A DNA stretch of 22,248 nucleotides from a virus: positions 1-22,248 of the IMG/VR virus record IMGVR_UViG_3300037507_003024. One strand, 5' to 3'. Position 1 is the first letter of the stretch, and each line of letters starts with the position of its first letter. The notes beneath the pieces are model-generated. The model was given only the letters and a program-made list of their open reading frames with translations. It was not told where the DNA came from and searched no databases. This document shows positions 1 to 4,371 of this stretch, in pieces. The translations under genes were made by a program, and so were the position numbers.

Positions 1-5
1 GTACT

Positions 6-146
6 TCATAGAATTATTTTGAAAGTTGAAAGTATTTTGGGTTTACCTCTTTTTTGTTCAAGTGCTTTGTTTCCTTCTTCGTGTGTAGCTTCAGGATTAT
101 CTCTAAACCATCTATCTAACCATTCTACTGCTGTTTGTTGTGCCAT
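6..146 (-). CDS. Small protein of unknown function (46 aa)
   Basis: A short reading frame begins MAQQTAVEWLDRW and ends just inside the window edge with TGA. It is hydrophilic, with an acidic centre (NPEATHEEGN) and a basic end (KRGKPK). Small proteins starting with a TAVEWL-like motif are common in phages of Bacteroidota, which is why I accept so short a frame; no function is known to me. Its start lies 3 nt after the stop of the upstream leftward gene, so the two are probably cotranscribed and translationally linked. Confidence 0.65.
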   Translation of the reverse strand: MAQQTAVEWLDRWFRDNPEATHEEGNKALEQKRGKPKILSTFKIIL

Positions 147-149
147 AGT

Positions 150-368
150 TTATTTGTTTGTAGTGATACTTAATATAATGTGTCTTAGAAAAGCCTTCTT
201 ATTCTCTATGCTTAAAGCTTCCTCTTTTGTACGTTCTTTCACTCCCATACGATACTCTGTTATACCACCGTATAATCTCCTACCCTGACTATCATATCCA
301 GGAAGAGATGTTCTGAGGTAGACACTATCTTTGTGCTTTCCTTTGGTGACATATGCGCTTATCTTCAT
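150..368 (-). CDS. Conserved phage-type small basic protein (72 aa)
   Basis: The protein starts MKISAYVTKGKHKDSVYLRT and is rich in Lys, Arg and Tyr, which would fit a small nucleic-acid- or host-protein-binding early protein, but I recognise no domain. It is the first gene downstream (on the minus strand) of two operator-like inverted repeats at 389-442, only about 20 nt from its start codon, so it is the likely target of that control. It is followed after 3 nt by the 46-residue gene. The opposite-strand frame over the same bases has no protein-like character. Confidence 0.7.
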   Translation of the reverse strand: MKISAYVTKGKHKDSVYLRTSLPGYDSQGRRLYGGITEYRMGVKERTKEEALSIENKKAFLRHIILSITTNK

Positions 369-388
369 AACTGACTGATTTGACTATT

Positions 389-442
389 TATAGCTCACAT
401 ATGAGCTATAATGTGACTTATATAGCTCAAATATGAGCCAGA
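389..442. promoter_or_regulatory. Tandem operator-like inverted repeats
   Basis: Two copies of an inverted repeat lie 32 bp apart. The first (389-410) is perfect: TATAGCTCA, 4 nt, TGAGCTATA. The second (421-442) is TATAGCTCA, 4 nt, TGAGCCAGA. The whole 32-bp units match at 26 of 32 positions, and a much weaker third copy may begin at 453. Paired dyads three helical turns apart just upstream of a start codon (gene at 150-368, minus strand) are typical of sites bound cooperatively by a dimeric repressor. No binding protein can be named. Confidence 0.6.
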
Positions 443-491
443 AAGTGCCTTTTATGACACATTATGCAGTAAATTATATGCAAATGCAATG

Positions 492-513
492 GAATGCATA
501 TAATAGTGCATTC
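492..513. repeat. Inverted repeat in leftward promoter region
   Basis: GAATGCA and TGCATTC form 7-bp arms around an 8-nt AT-rich spacer. It lies between the minus-strand terminator at 532-569 and the tandem operator at 389-442, in the gap where a leftward promoter for the gene at 150-368 should be. It could be a regulator site; no further support is visible. Confidence 0.35.
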
Positions 514-531
514 TTATACTCTTTAGCATAT

Positions 532-569
532 AAAAAAAGGAACAGCCCATATTTCAGGGCTGTCCTTTT
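532..569 (-). terminator. Intrinsic terminator, leftward
   Basis: On the minus strand GGACAGCCC pairs with GGGCTGTTCC (one bulged base) around an 8-nt loop, followed by seven T. It lies directly after the stop of the small lipoprotein-like gene at 597-731. On the plus strand the same hairpin is followed by TTTT, so it may work both ways. Confidence 0.85.
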
Positions 570-596
570 GTACTTACTAACCCAACAACTCAATTC

Positions 597-731
597 TTAC
601 AATGCCTTCCATTTCTTGCCTATTGTGCCCGTAGGTTCTTTAGCTCTACCCTTGCATCCATAGCCATTTGTGGCACAGGACTGGCACATAAATATAGCAA
701 TTATGAGGCAAATGGCCAAATATTTTCTCAT
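597..731 (-). CDS. Small lipoprotein-like or membrane-anchored protein (44 aa)
   Basis: The protein has a short basic N-terminus (MRKYL), a hydrophobic segment at about residues 4-16, then CQSCATNGYGCKG and a basic tail. This matches a signal peptide with a weak lipobox ending at Cys19, so a phage lipoprotein or a single-span membrane peptide is likely. Similar GYGCKG peptides occur in Bacteroidota phages and hosts. The frame can be extended upstream, but the start at 731 is preferred: it places the hydrophobic segment at the N-terminus and lies one base after the stop of the neighbouring small gene. The extended start would run through that gene. No function is known. Confidence 0.7.
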   Translation of the reverse strand: MRKYLAICLIIAIFMCQSCATNGYGCKGRAKEPTGTIGKKWKAL

Positions 732-732
732 A

Positions 733-909
733 CTATCTAGTTTTTCTGAGGAACTCATCTTTGTCATCACTGAGTGCTGTATAAACACCATGACAGGCAT
801 TATCCCAATATGTGTCATTCCACATAATGAGGCTAACAATTCCACTCCATGTAATAAATGGCACAGCAGCTACCAGCGCTACACCATAATAGATCCATCT
901 TAATAACAT
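733..909 (-). CDS. Small single-span membrane protein (58 aa)
   Basis: The frame begins MLLRWIYYGVALVAAVPF, has a hydrophobic stretch from about residue 5 to 30, and ends in a charged tail (LSDDKDEFLRKTR). It ends with TAG one base before the start of the lipoprotein-like gene, so the two form a pair of envelope-directed peptides read from one message. Such pairs in phages can be lysis, superinfection-exclusion or host-takeover proteins, but nothing in the sequence decides between these. It is a clean frame with a protein-like composition. Confidence 0.65.
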   Translation of the reverse strand: MLLRWIYYGVALVAAVPFITWSGIVSLIMWNDTYWDNACHGVYTALSDDKDEFLRKTR

Positions 910-929
910 AACTATTTGATTTTAAATTG

Positions 930-968
930 TTTAATTAATAAAAGCTCCCAGTGTAGACACACAGGAGC
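930..968 (-). terminator. Probable leftward terminator
   Basis: On the minus strand GCTCC, T, GTGT, GTCT, ACAC, TG, GGAGC folds into a two-part hairpin, followed by TTTTATTAATT. It lies after the stop of the gene at 994-1176 and before the small membrane-protein pair. The U tract is imperfect, so it may attenuate rather than stop transcription. Confidence 0.6.
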
Positions 969-993
969 GTAAACGATTGCTTGCCATATGAAA

Positions 994-1176
994 TCAATCG
1001 AGCATCATGGCTAATTGAACAGCCTGCTCATAACTTACAGCCCAATATGGATGACCATCTATAATCCATAATTGTTTCTGTGTAACTTTTTCTTCTTCCA
1101 AATCAATGGAAAGCTTGAGAGCATCTGGGCCCTCATCATAATCAGACAATTGCTGTCTGTTAAATGATTTTCTCAT
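994..1176 (-). CDS. Small acidic protein of unknown function (60 aa)
   Basis: From the chosen start the protein runs MRKSFNRQQLSDYDEGPDAL and later KQLWIIDGHPYWAVSYEQAV. It is acidic in the middle and ends in a helix-like AVQLAMMLD. I do not recognise a family. The start is uncertain: an ATG at 1236 or a TTG at 1242 would add 20-22 hydrophobic, Gln-rich residues and sits about 10 nt or less behind an AGAGG stretch. I kept the shorter start because the added residues are low in complexity. It is flanked by terminator-like hairpins. Confidence 0.6.
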   Translation of the reverse strand: MRKSFNRQQLSDYDEGPDALKLSIDLEEEKVTQKQLWIIDGHPYWAVSYEQAVQLAMMLD

Positions 1177-1287
1177 GTGAATTAATTTAAGTTGTTGATT
1201 AATAAGGGATTGTGTAAAAAGTATGGTTTGATGCATCACCAAAAAGCCTCTATTCTTTGAAGTAGAACACCTCTAAATAACAGAAAT

Positions 1288-1518
1288 CTATTTTAATCTC
1301 TTTTGTATACGTGAATAACAAGCATGTTGATTGGAATGTAATAGTTTATGTGCAACGATTAAAGCTTTCTGATCTTTTGTAGCATTGTGATAGAAAACAG
1401 CCTGATGGCTAAACCCTAAAAAGCGTATACAACACTCCTGAATAGTATAACCATCCTCTATACCTCTAAGAATAATGTTTATATGGCTATCTGTAATGAT
1501 TGTTTTAGGCTTAGGCAT
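1288..1518 (-). CDS. Small helix-turn-helix-like protein (76 aa)
   Basis: The protein MPKPKTIITDSHINIILRGI continues with DGYTIQECCIRFLGFSHQAV and TKDQKALIVAHKLL. The pattern of one helix, then GYTIQECCIRFLGFSHQAVF, resembles a homeodomain-like HTH of the resolvase/terminase-small-subunit kind, in which the second half would be the recognition helix. A DNA-binding role is therefore plausible but inferred only from this pattern. It follows, in the leftward direction, the 48-residue gene and its terminator, and ends with TAG. Confidence 0.7.
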   Translation of the reverse strand: MPKPKTIITDSHINIILRGIEDGYTIQECCIRFLGFSHQAVFYHNATKDQKALIVAHKLLHSNQHACYSRIQKRLK

Positions 1519-1530
1519 AAATTAGTGCAT

Positions 1531-1560
1531 TAAAAGAAAAGAGCCCTGTTACAGGCTCTT
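1531..1560 (-). terminator. Intrinsic terminator overlapping a stop codon
   Basis: On the minus strand AAGAGCC and GGCTCTT form a 7-bp stem (extendable by inner GT/AC pairs), followed by TTCTTTT. The stem begins within the TAA stop of the gene at 1559-1705, so ribosomes finishing that gene would disturb the hairpin. This may couple translation to termination. Confidence 0.75.
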
Positions 1561-1705
1561 AATAATGTATCTCATAGTCAATGATATCATCCCAATTAAC
1601 ACCAGATGCACTAACTATCTGACTGTCCATAGGATATCTATCTGATATCAATGTAAACTCCTTACATCCTAACTTATGCCATAGGATTACTAAATACTTT
1701 TTCAT
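1559..1705 (-). CDS. Small protein of unknown function (48 aa)
   Basis: A clean frame reads MKKYLVILWHKLGCKEFTLI then SDRYPMDSQIV and ends NWDDIIDYEIHY. It alternates hydrophobic and charged residues like a small beta-strand-rich domain (MKKYLVILWHK looks like an edge strand). I recognise no family. Its stop overlaps a strong terminator. Upstream on the minus strand a hairpin (1717-1730) lies about 12 nt before the start codon, and further upstream is an AACCAAAAA leader motif also found before the gene at 1935-2330. Confidence 0.65.
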   Translation of the reverse strand: MKKYLVILWHKLGCKEFTLISDRYPMDSQIVSASGVNWDDIIDYEIHY

Positions 1706-1871
1706 AACAAGCGCTTGCCTGTGTACAGGCTTTTTGGTTAATTAATGCTATATGTATGACATAGCTTTTTGAATATGCTCACGGTGTGAAAAAGTGGCTA
1801 TTTGTGGGAATGTAGTACACTGCACCTCTCATCTCTCTGTAAATCAATGAGTTGTGATGCGTTTTCTAGAG

Positions 1872-1897
1872 CCCACCCTATCTTGGACCCACCCTAT
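1872..1897. repeat. Direct repeat CCCACCCTAT, 16-bp period
   Basis: The 10-mer CCCACCCTAT occurs at 1872-1881 and again at 1888-1897. On the minus strand it reads ATAGGGTGGG twice, so the downstream transcript would carry two G-rich boxes. It lies just beyond the terminator of the gene at 1935-2330. A regulator site or part of a promoter is possible; no match to a known site. Confidence 0.5.
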
Positions 1898-1902
1898 ATA
1901 TA

Positions 1903-1929
1903 AGGAAAGAGCCCCGAAGGGCTCTTCCT
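1903..1929 (-). terminator. Intrinsic terminator, leftward
   Basis: On the minus strand AGGAAGAGCCC, loop TTCG, GGGCTCTTTCCT folds into a near-perfect 11-bp stem closed by a stable tetraloop, followed by an A/T-only stretch (TATATATA). It begins 5 nt after the stop of the gene at 1935-2330 and so ends its message. Confidence 0.85.
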
Positions 1930-1934
1930 GTTCA

Positions 1935-2330
1935 TTAGAACGCTACCAAATCATCAAGCTCGATTGCAGCAGGCTCGAACTCAGTGATTTTCAAGCTGTC
2001 AACAGACTGCTCGATCAGCTGACCACCACTGTTAGGCATTGTAATGACGTAGATTGTCTCACCTTTAGTAGTGAGCTGTTCTGTCACGACAAATCCCAAC
2101 AGGTTGCTAACTGTGATTTCTTTAGCACGCACACCTTTGCTGACTGCCTCTGAGCACAGAATCATGGCACTGTCACCATTCTTCTTAGTGAGAATCACTG
2201 CCACACGCTTGTCTTCATCAGCAAGGTTTTTAGGAATTAAGGCAATTTTACCGCCTTTACCCACTAATGAGTGAACTGTCCCAAGTTCAACTCTGTCTTG
2301 TCTTTCGTACTTTCCAAACTTCAAAGCCAT
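1935..2330 (-). CDS. Possible single-stranded DNA-binding protein (131 aa)
   Basis: The protein starts MALKFGKYERQDRVELGTVH and looks beta-rich throughout (RVAVILTKKNGDSAMILC, ETIYVITM), about the size of one OB-fold domain. Its C-terminus is acidic and ends with a hydrophobic tip, IELDDLVAF, much like the DDDIPF tip of SSB proteins. On that basis I suggest SSB; I see no direct sequence match. The frame could extend upstream, but the start at 2330 follows an A/T-rich leader (AACCAAAAAAC, 13-23 nt upstream), and the longer version would translate GC-rich hairpins. It is the first gene of the leftward block and has its own terminator, suggesting strong, separate expression. Confidence 0.75.
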   Translation of the reverse strand: MALKFGKYERQDRVELGTVHSLVGKGGKIALIPKNLADEDKRVAVILTKKNGDSAMILCSEAVSKGVRAKEITVSNLLGFVVTEQLTTKGETIYVITMPNSGGQLIEQSVDSLKITEFEPAAIELDDLVAF

Positions 2331-2360
2331 TTTAAAATGTTTTTTGGTTAATAATTGATC

Positions 2361-2423
2361 GGGGGATACCCCCAACCCTGGCCAAACTAGGAGGGGTTGC
2401 TGTTGGAAGTACCCTCCCCTCCT
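2361..2423 (-). promoter_or_regulatory. Two GC-rich hairpins in the leader of the leftward gene
   Basis: GGGGG and CCCCC enclose a 3-nt loop (2361-2373). AGGAGGGG (2389-2396) and CCCCTCCT (2416-2423) form an 8-bp stem with a 19-nt loop. Both would be in the 5' leader of the gene at 1935-2330 if its promoter lies further upstream. They may stabilise the message or sense its product; no known riboswitch is recognised. Confidence 0.45.
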
Positions 2424-2458
2424 ATGCACACGATTGATTTTCAACTATATATGGGAAT

Positions 2459-2523
2459 GGGGGGCTTGTTCCACGTGAAATCTGAAAGGGGGGAATGTCA
2501 ATATATAGGCTTACCTAGGGGGG
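2459..2523 (+). repeat. Three phased G6 tracts
   Basis: Runs of exactly six G start at 2459, 2488 and 2518, that is 29 and 30 bp apart. The first and third sit in similar contexts: TCAACTATATATGGG upstream of the first, TCAATATATAGG upstream of the third, and a T/G-rich stretch after each. This looks like a degenerate iteron-type repeat close to three helical turns in period. Confidence 0.5.
2467..2482. promoter_or_regulatory. parS-like palindrome
   Basis: TGTTCCACGTGAAATC matches the well-known ParB target TGTTCCACGTGAAACA at 14 of 16 positions, including the whole central GTTCCACGTGAAA. It lies between the first and second G6 tracts of the divergent region. No parA or parB gene is visible in the window, so if functional it would be read by host ParB or by a phage protein encoded elsewhere. 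One site only, so chance cannot be excluded. Confidence 0.5.
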
Positions 2524-2591
2524 TGTTTTGTCAAGCTATGCCCTTACTAAAAAAATAAATTTGGAAATATCATTCTCACCACAGTACCTTT

Positions 2592-2607
2592 GGGGTGGTG
2601 GGTGGGG
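2592..2607 (+). other. G-quadruplex-forming motif
   Basis: GGGGTGGTGGGTGGGG has four G runs joined by single T residues, a sequence type known to form very stable parallel two-layer quadruplexes. It lies about 65 bp upstream of the -33 box of the rightward promoter, on the coding strand for the rightward operon. An effect on replication or transcription is inference. Confidence 0.5.
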
Positions 2608-2672
2608 AAGTGTATTGTTGCTTCTGGTGAGAGGAAATGGGACATAATATAGCATTCGTGTAAATAATTGTG

Positions 2673-2704
2673 TTTGAATATGTTAGAAACATTCCCTATC
2701 TTTG
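2673..2704 (+). promoter_or_regulatory. Bacteroidota-type promoter of the packaging operon
   Basis: TTTG at 2673-2676, a 20-nt spacer, then TATCTTTG at 2697-2704 fit the Bacteroidetes consensus TTTG / TAnnTTTG exactly. Transcription would start around 2708-2711, leaving only about 6-9 nt before the ATG at 2717, so the first message is nearly leaderless. This suggests reading by host RNA polymerase. Confidence 0.75.
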
Positions 2705-2716
2705 CTCTAACTAATT

Positions 2717-3067
2717 ATGGAAAGAAAGACGATATTACAGAGAATGAGAAGAGCTGAAGCTGATAGTTTCTTATTAGCTCAGAAGTATTATTCTATATTG
2801 TCTTCTGTAAACAATCTACAGCTTACGAAAAGAGAAATAGAGCTGATTGCGTTTACAGCTGTTAGGGGAAATATGAGCTACGCCTCTGTAAGACAGGAGT
2901 TTTGTGAGAAGTATGGAACAACAGGTCCTACGATTAATAACATCATCTCCAAGCTTAAGAAGATGGGCATCCTGATAAAGGATGGCTCTAAGGTGAAGGT
3001 GAATCCTGTCATTGTCCTAGACTTCTCTAAAGACATCACCCTAGAAATCAAGCTAGTAAATGGATAA
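2717..3067 (+). CDS. Winged-helix-like DNA-binding protein (116 aa)
   Basis: The first rightward gene. An N-terminal helical part (MERKTILQRMRRAEADSFLL) is followed by LTKREIELIAFTAVRG at about residue 36, an HTH-like unit with SYASVRQEFCEKYG and TTGPTINNIISKLKKMGIL as the likely recognition helix (about 67-86), and a strand-like wing KVKVNPVIVLDF. This fits a winged-helix protein that could regulate the structural operon or bind DNA during packaging. Similar proteins sit ahead of the terminase genes in crAss-like phages. The start lies only a few bases behind the predicted transcription start; ATG at codon 10 is an alternative. It overlaps the next gene by 8 nt. Confidence 0.75.
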   Translation: MERKTILQRMRRAEADSFLLAQKYYSILSSVNNLQLTKREIELIAFTAVRGNMSYASVRQEFCEKYGTTGPTINNIISKLKKMGILIKDGSKVKVNPVIVLDFSKDITLEIKLVNG

Positions 3068-3458
3068 GCCAGTAAGCCTACCAATGAAGGACTGGCTGAT
3101 TAGGAAGCTAGCTCCCAAGATGATGACTAGCGAAAAGACGCTAGAGGCCGTTATAAACCATCAGTTCCAATCAGCCAACGAAGCGCTGCTTAATAATAAG
3201 AGCGTAGAAATCAGTGGGTTTGGAAAGCTCATTTTCAATGACAAAAAAGCTGTCAAGAAGATGGAGATGTATAAGCAGATAGAAAAGGCGCTTTTAAACA
3301 TTCTCTCTCAGCCAGATTTGCCAGAGGCGAAAAAGAGAGCTACAGAAATGAAGCTTCAGACGACGAAAAGTAATATAGAGGCGCTAAAACCAAAATTACA
3401 TGAAAATCAACTTCTCCCAGATATACGAGGGGTGGAGGAACAACCTCATACCGCCTAA
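3060..3458 (+). CDS. HU/IHF-like protein of crAss-like phages (132 aa)
   Basis: The segment SANEALLNNKSVEISGFGKL followed by IFNDKKAVKKMEMYKQ is the HU/IHF signature (helices, then V-x-I-x-GFG), preceded by a leader MKDWLIRKLAPKMMTSEKTL that matches the first two helices. HU/IHF-like genes next to the terminase are typical of crAss-like phages. The usual HU arm motif with Arg-Asn-Pro is missing: after GFGKL the chain turns into a charged, helix-like stretch to the C-terminus. The fold may therefore serve protein contacts or non-bending DNA binding, perhaps in the virion. It overlaps both neighbours, so all are read from one message. Confidence 0.8.
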   Translation: MDKPVSLPMKDWLIRKLAPKMMTSEKTLEAVINHQFQSANEALLNNKSVEISGFGKLIFNDKKAVKKMEMYKQIEKALLNILSQPDLPEAKKRATEMKLQTTKSNIEALKPKLHENQLLPDIRGVEEQPHTA

Positions 3459-3696
3459 GGAGATAAAACAGGCCATCCAGGAAACAAGCGAATATAGGAT
3501 GAAGATTTGTGAAGCTTGTCGCTGGCATTCAAAAAACTACAACTCTGTTCGTCCAGATGATCATTGCACACATTGTGGATGTACATTGGCTGCTAAGACA
3601 AAATGCCTTTCTTGTTCCTGTCCTATAAACAAGTGGGAGGCTGTAGCCACGGAAGAACAGGGTGATGAATTAGAAAAGTATGGAGAGGGAAAATGA
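3400..3696 (+). CDS. Zinc-ribbon protein (98 aa)
   Basis: Cysteines at 37, 40, 56, 59, 61, 69, 72 and 74 are arranged as ICEACRWHS, DDHCTHCGCTL and TKCLSCSCP, consistent with two zinc-binding knuckles. The N-terminus (MKINFSQIYEGWRNNLIPPK) looks helical and the C-terminus is acidic. Proteins of this layout are common small genes in Bacteroidota phages; the function is unknown, with nucleic-acid or protein binding most likely. It starts 59 nt inside the previous gene, an unusually long overlap, in another frame, and overlaps the next gene by 17 nt. Confidence 0.75.
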   Translation: MKINFSQIYEGWRNNLIPPKEIKQAIQETSEYRMKICEACRWHSKNYNSVRPDDHCTHCGCTLAAKTKCLSCSCPINKWEAVATEEQGDELEKYGEGK

Positions 3697-3904
3697 AATA
3701 AGGCTTAAGAAAATACCCCTGTTAGTGCTCTTAGAAGCCCTAAAGGATATATATGAACGTGGTGTGGATTATGTAGATATAATAGGGGTGCCTGGTGAGG
3801 AACAAGACTCAATAGGTATAGCTGTTAAAAGTGAGTATTACGCCACAGAAGAAGAAGATGAAGATAAACCAATAACGGACGAAGATTTAAACCAACTAAT
3901 ATGA
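3680..3904 (+). CDS. Small acidic conserved protein (74 aa)
   Basis: The protein has a leucine-rich helix (KKIPLLVLLEALKDIYERGV), a short strand-rich part (DYVDIIGVPGEEQDSIGIAV) and an acidic tail (TEEEDEDKPITDEDLNQLI). It resembles small proteins found near terminase genes of crAss-like phages; no function is known. It overlaps the zinc-ribbon gene by 17 nt, and its stop overlaps the next start as ATGA. Confidence 0.7.
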   Translation: MERENEIRLKKIPLLVLLEALKDIYERGVDYVDIIGVPGEEQDSIGIAVKSEYYATEEEDEDKPITDEDLNQLI

Positions 3905-4080
3905 ACCCTGTAGTAGAAGCATGGATTGTTATTGAAAAACTGGGAGCCTTGGTGGCTACACCAGGAGTATCCGAAGATGTTAAAACCCTGGCCAACGAAC
4001 AGATTGCCAAGCTTATAAAGGACGTGATTACGCCTGGGCTAGCTAAGCTTTCTGCAAGTACGGCTGGTATTATAGCCTAA
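3901..4080 (+). CDS. Small hydrophobic-helix protein (59 aa)
   Basis: The frame starts at the ATGA overlap with the previous stop and reads MNPVVEAWIVIEKLGALVAT then PGVSEDVKTLANEQIAKLIK and ends LSASTAGIIA. It is predicted to be two or three amphipathic helices without a clear membrane span. The tight start-stop overlap and correct filling of the gap before 4090 support it as a gene. No family is recognised. Confidence 0.7.
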   Translation: MNPVVEAWIVIEKLGALVATPGVSEDVKTLANEQIAKLIKDVITPGLAKLSASTAGIIA

Positions 4081-4089
4081 ATTGTAGAC

Positions 4090-4371
4090 ATGGGAAAACC
4101 CAACGACTATCACAGAATAATTGCCCTTCTTCAGCAATTACATATAAGCTATCCTGATTATAACATGGGTAGACATATAGCCACAGCGCTGGATGAATAT
4201 GGAGATGTGTGGGGGCTTTCTGACAAAGAAATAGTTTTTGCTCTTGAGAAGTATAAGGCTGAGCTAGATATGGACGTGCCTCATACAGATGAGAGTGAAA
4301 TAGACCAAATCATCCGTGATGGTATGAATTTGGAAGACATTCTAAAAGAAGAAGATGGCGAAGACTACTAA
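4090..4371 (+). CDS. Conserved small helical acidic protein (93 aa)
   Basis: The protein reads MGKPNDYHRIIALLQQLHIS, then YNMGRHIATALDEYGDVWGL, SDKEIVFALEKYKAELDMD and an acidic tail DESEIDQIIRDGMNLEDIL. It is mostly helical with net negative charge. Similar small proteins lie ahead of terminase genes in crAss-like phages. It starts 9 nt after the previous gene and overlaps the next by 17 nt. Function unknown; a packaging accessory role is a guess from position. Confidence 0.7.
   Translation: MGKPNDYHRIIALLQQLHISYPDYNMGRHIATALDEYGDVWGLSDKEIVFALEKYKAELDMDVPHTDESEIDQIIRDGMNLEDILKEEDGEDY

Larger units (their letters stand above)
1706..1934. other. Gene-poor gap with small repeats
   Basis: No convincing gene is visible. 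It contains a hairpin GCCTG-TGTA-CAGGC followed by TTTTT on the plus strand (1717-1735), the palindrome AAGCGCTT at 1709-1716, a direct repeat CCCACCCTAT at 1872-1881 and 1888-1897, and the terminator of the next leftward gene at 1903-1929. A 25-codon frame starting with GTG (1748-1825, minus strand) is too weak to call. Confidence 0.5.
2331..2716. other. Divergent intergenic region, possible origin or partition site
   Basis: This 386-bp gap separates the leftward and rightward blocks. From left to right it holds: the A-rich leader and two GC-rich hairpins before the leftward gene (GGGGG-ATA-CCCCC at 2361-2373; AGGAGGGG/CCCCTCCT at 2389-2423), three G6 tracts about 30 bp apart, a parS-like palindrome, an AT-rich stretch (about 2546-2572), a compact G-quadruplex motif, and the rightward promoter. 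This combination would fit a replication origin or partition locus, but that is inference; a purely regulatory role is equally possible. Confidence 0.55.

Noticed and set aside
389-484. CRISPR array
   Set aside because: The 32-bp units are directly abutting without spacers and have internal dyad symmetry; only two good copies exist.
433-663. Plus-strand frame of 76 codons over operator and terminator
   Set aside because: It runs through the second operator copy and the terminator hairpin, against the direction of all genes here, and its composition is not protein-like.
1717-1735. Plus-strand terminator GCCTG-TGTA-CAGGC with TTTTT
   Set aside because: No plus-strand gene lies upstream. It may instead be a hairpin in the leader of the leftward gene at 1559-1705, so it was mentioned but not called as a terminator.
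1748-1825. 25-codon minus-strand frame starting with GTG
   Set aside because: The peptide looks protein-like (QIATFSHREHIQKAMSYI), but it has an uncommon start, no clear ribosome site and very short length; not enough support.
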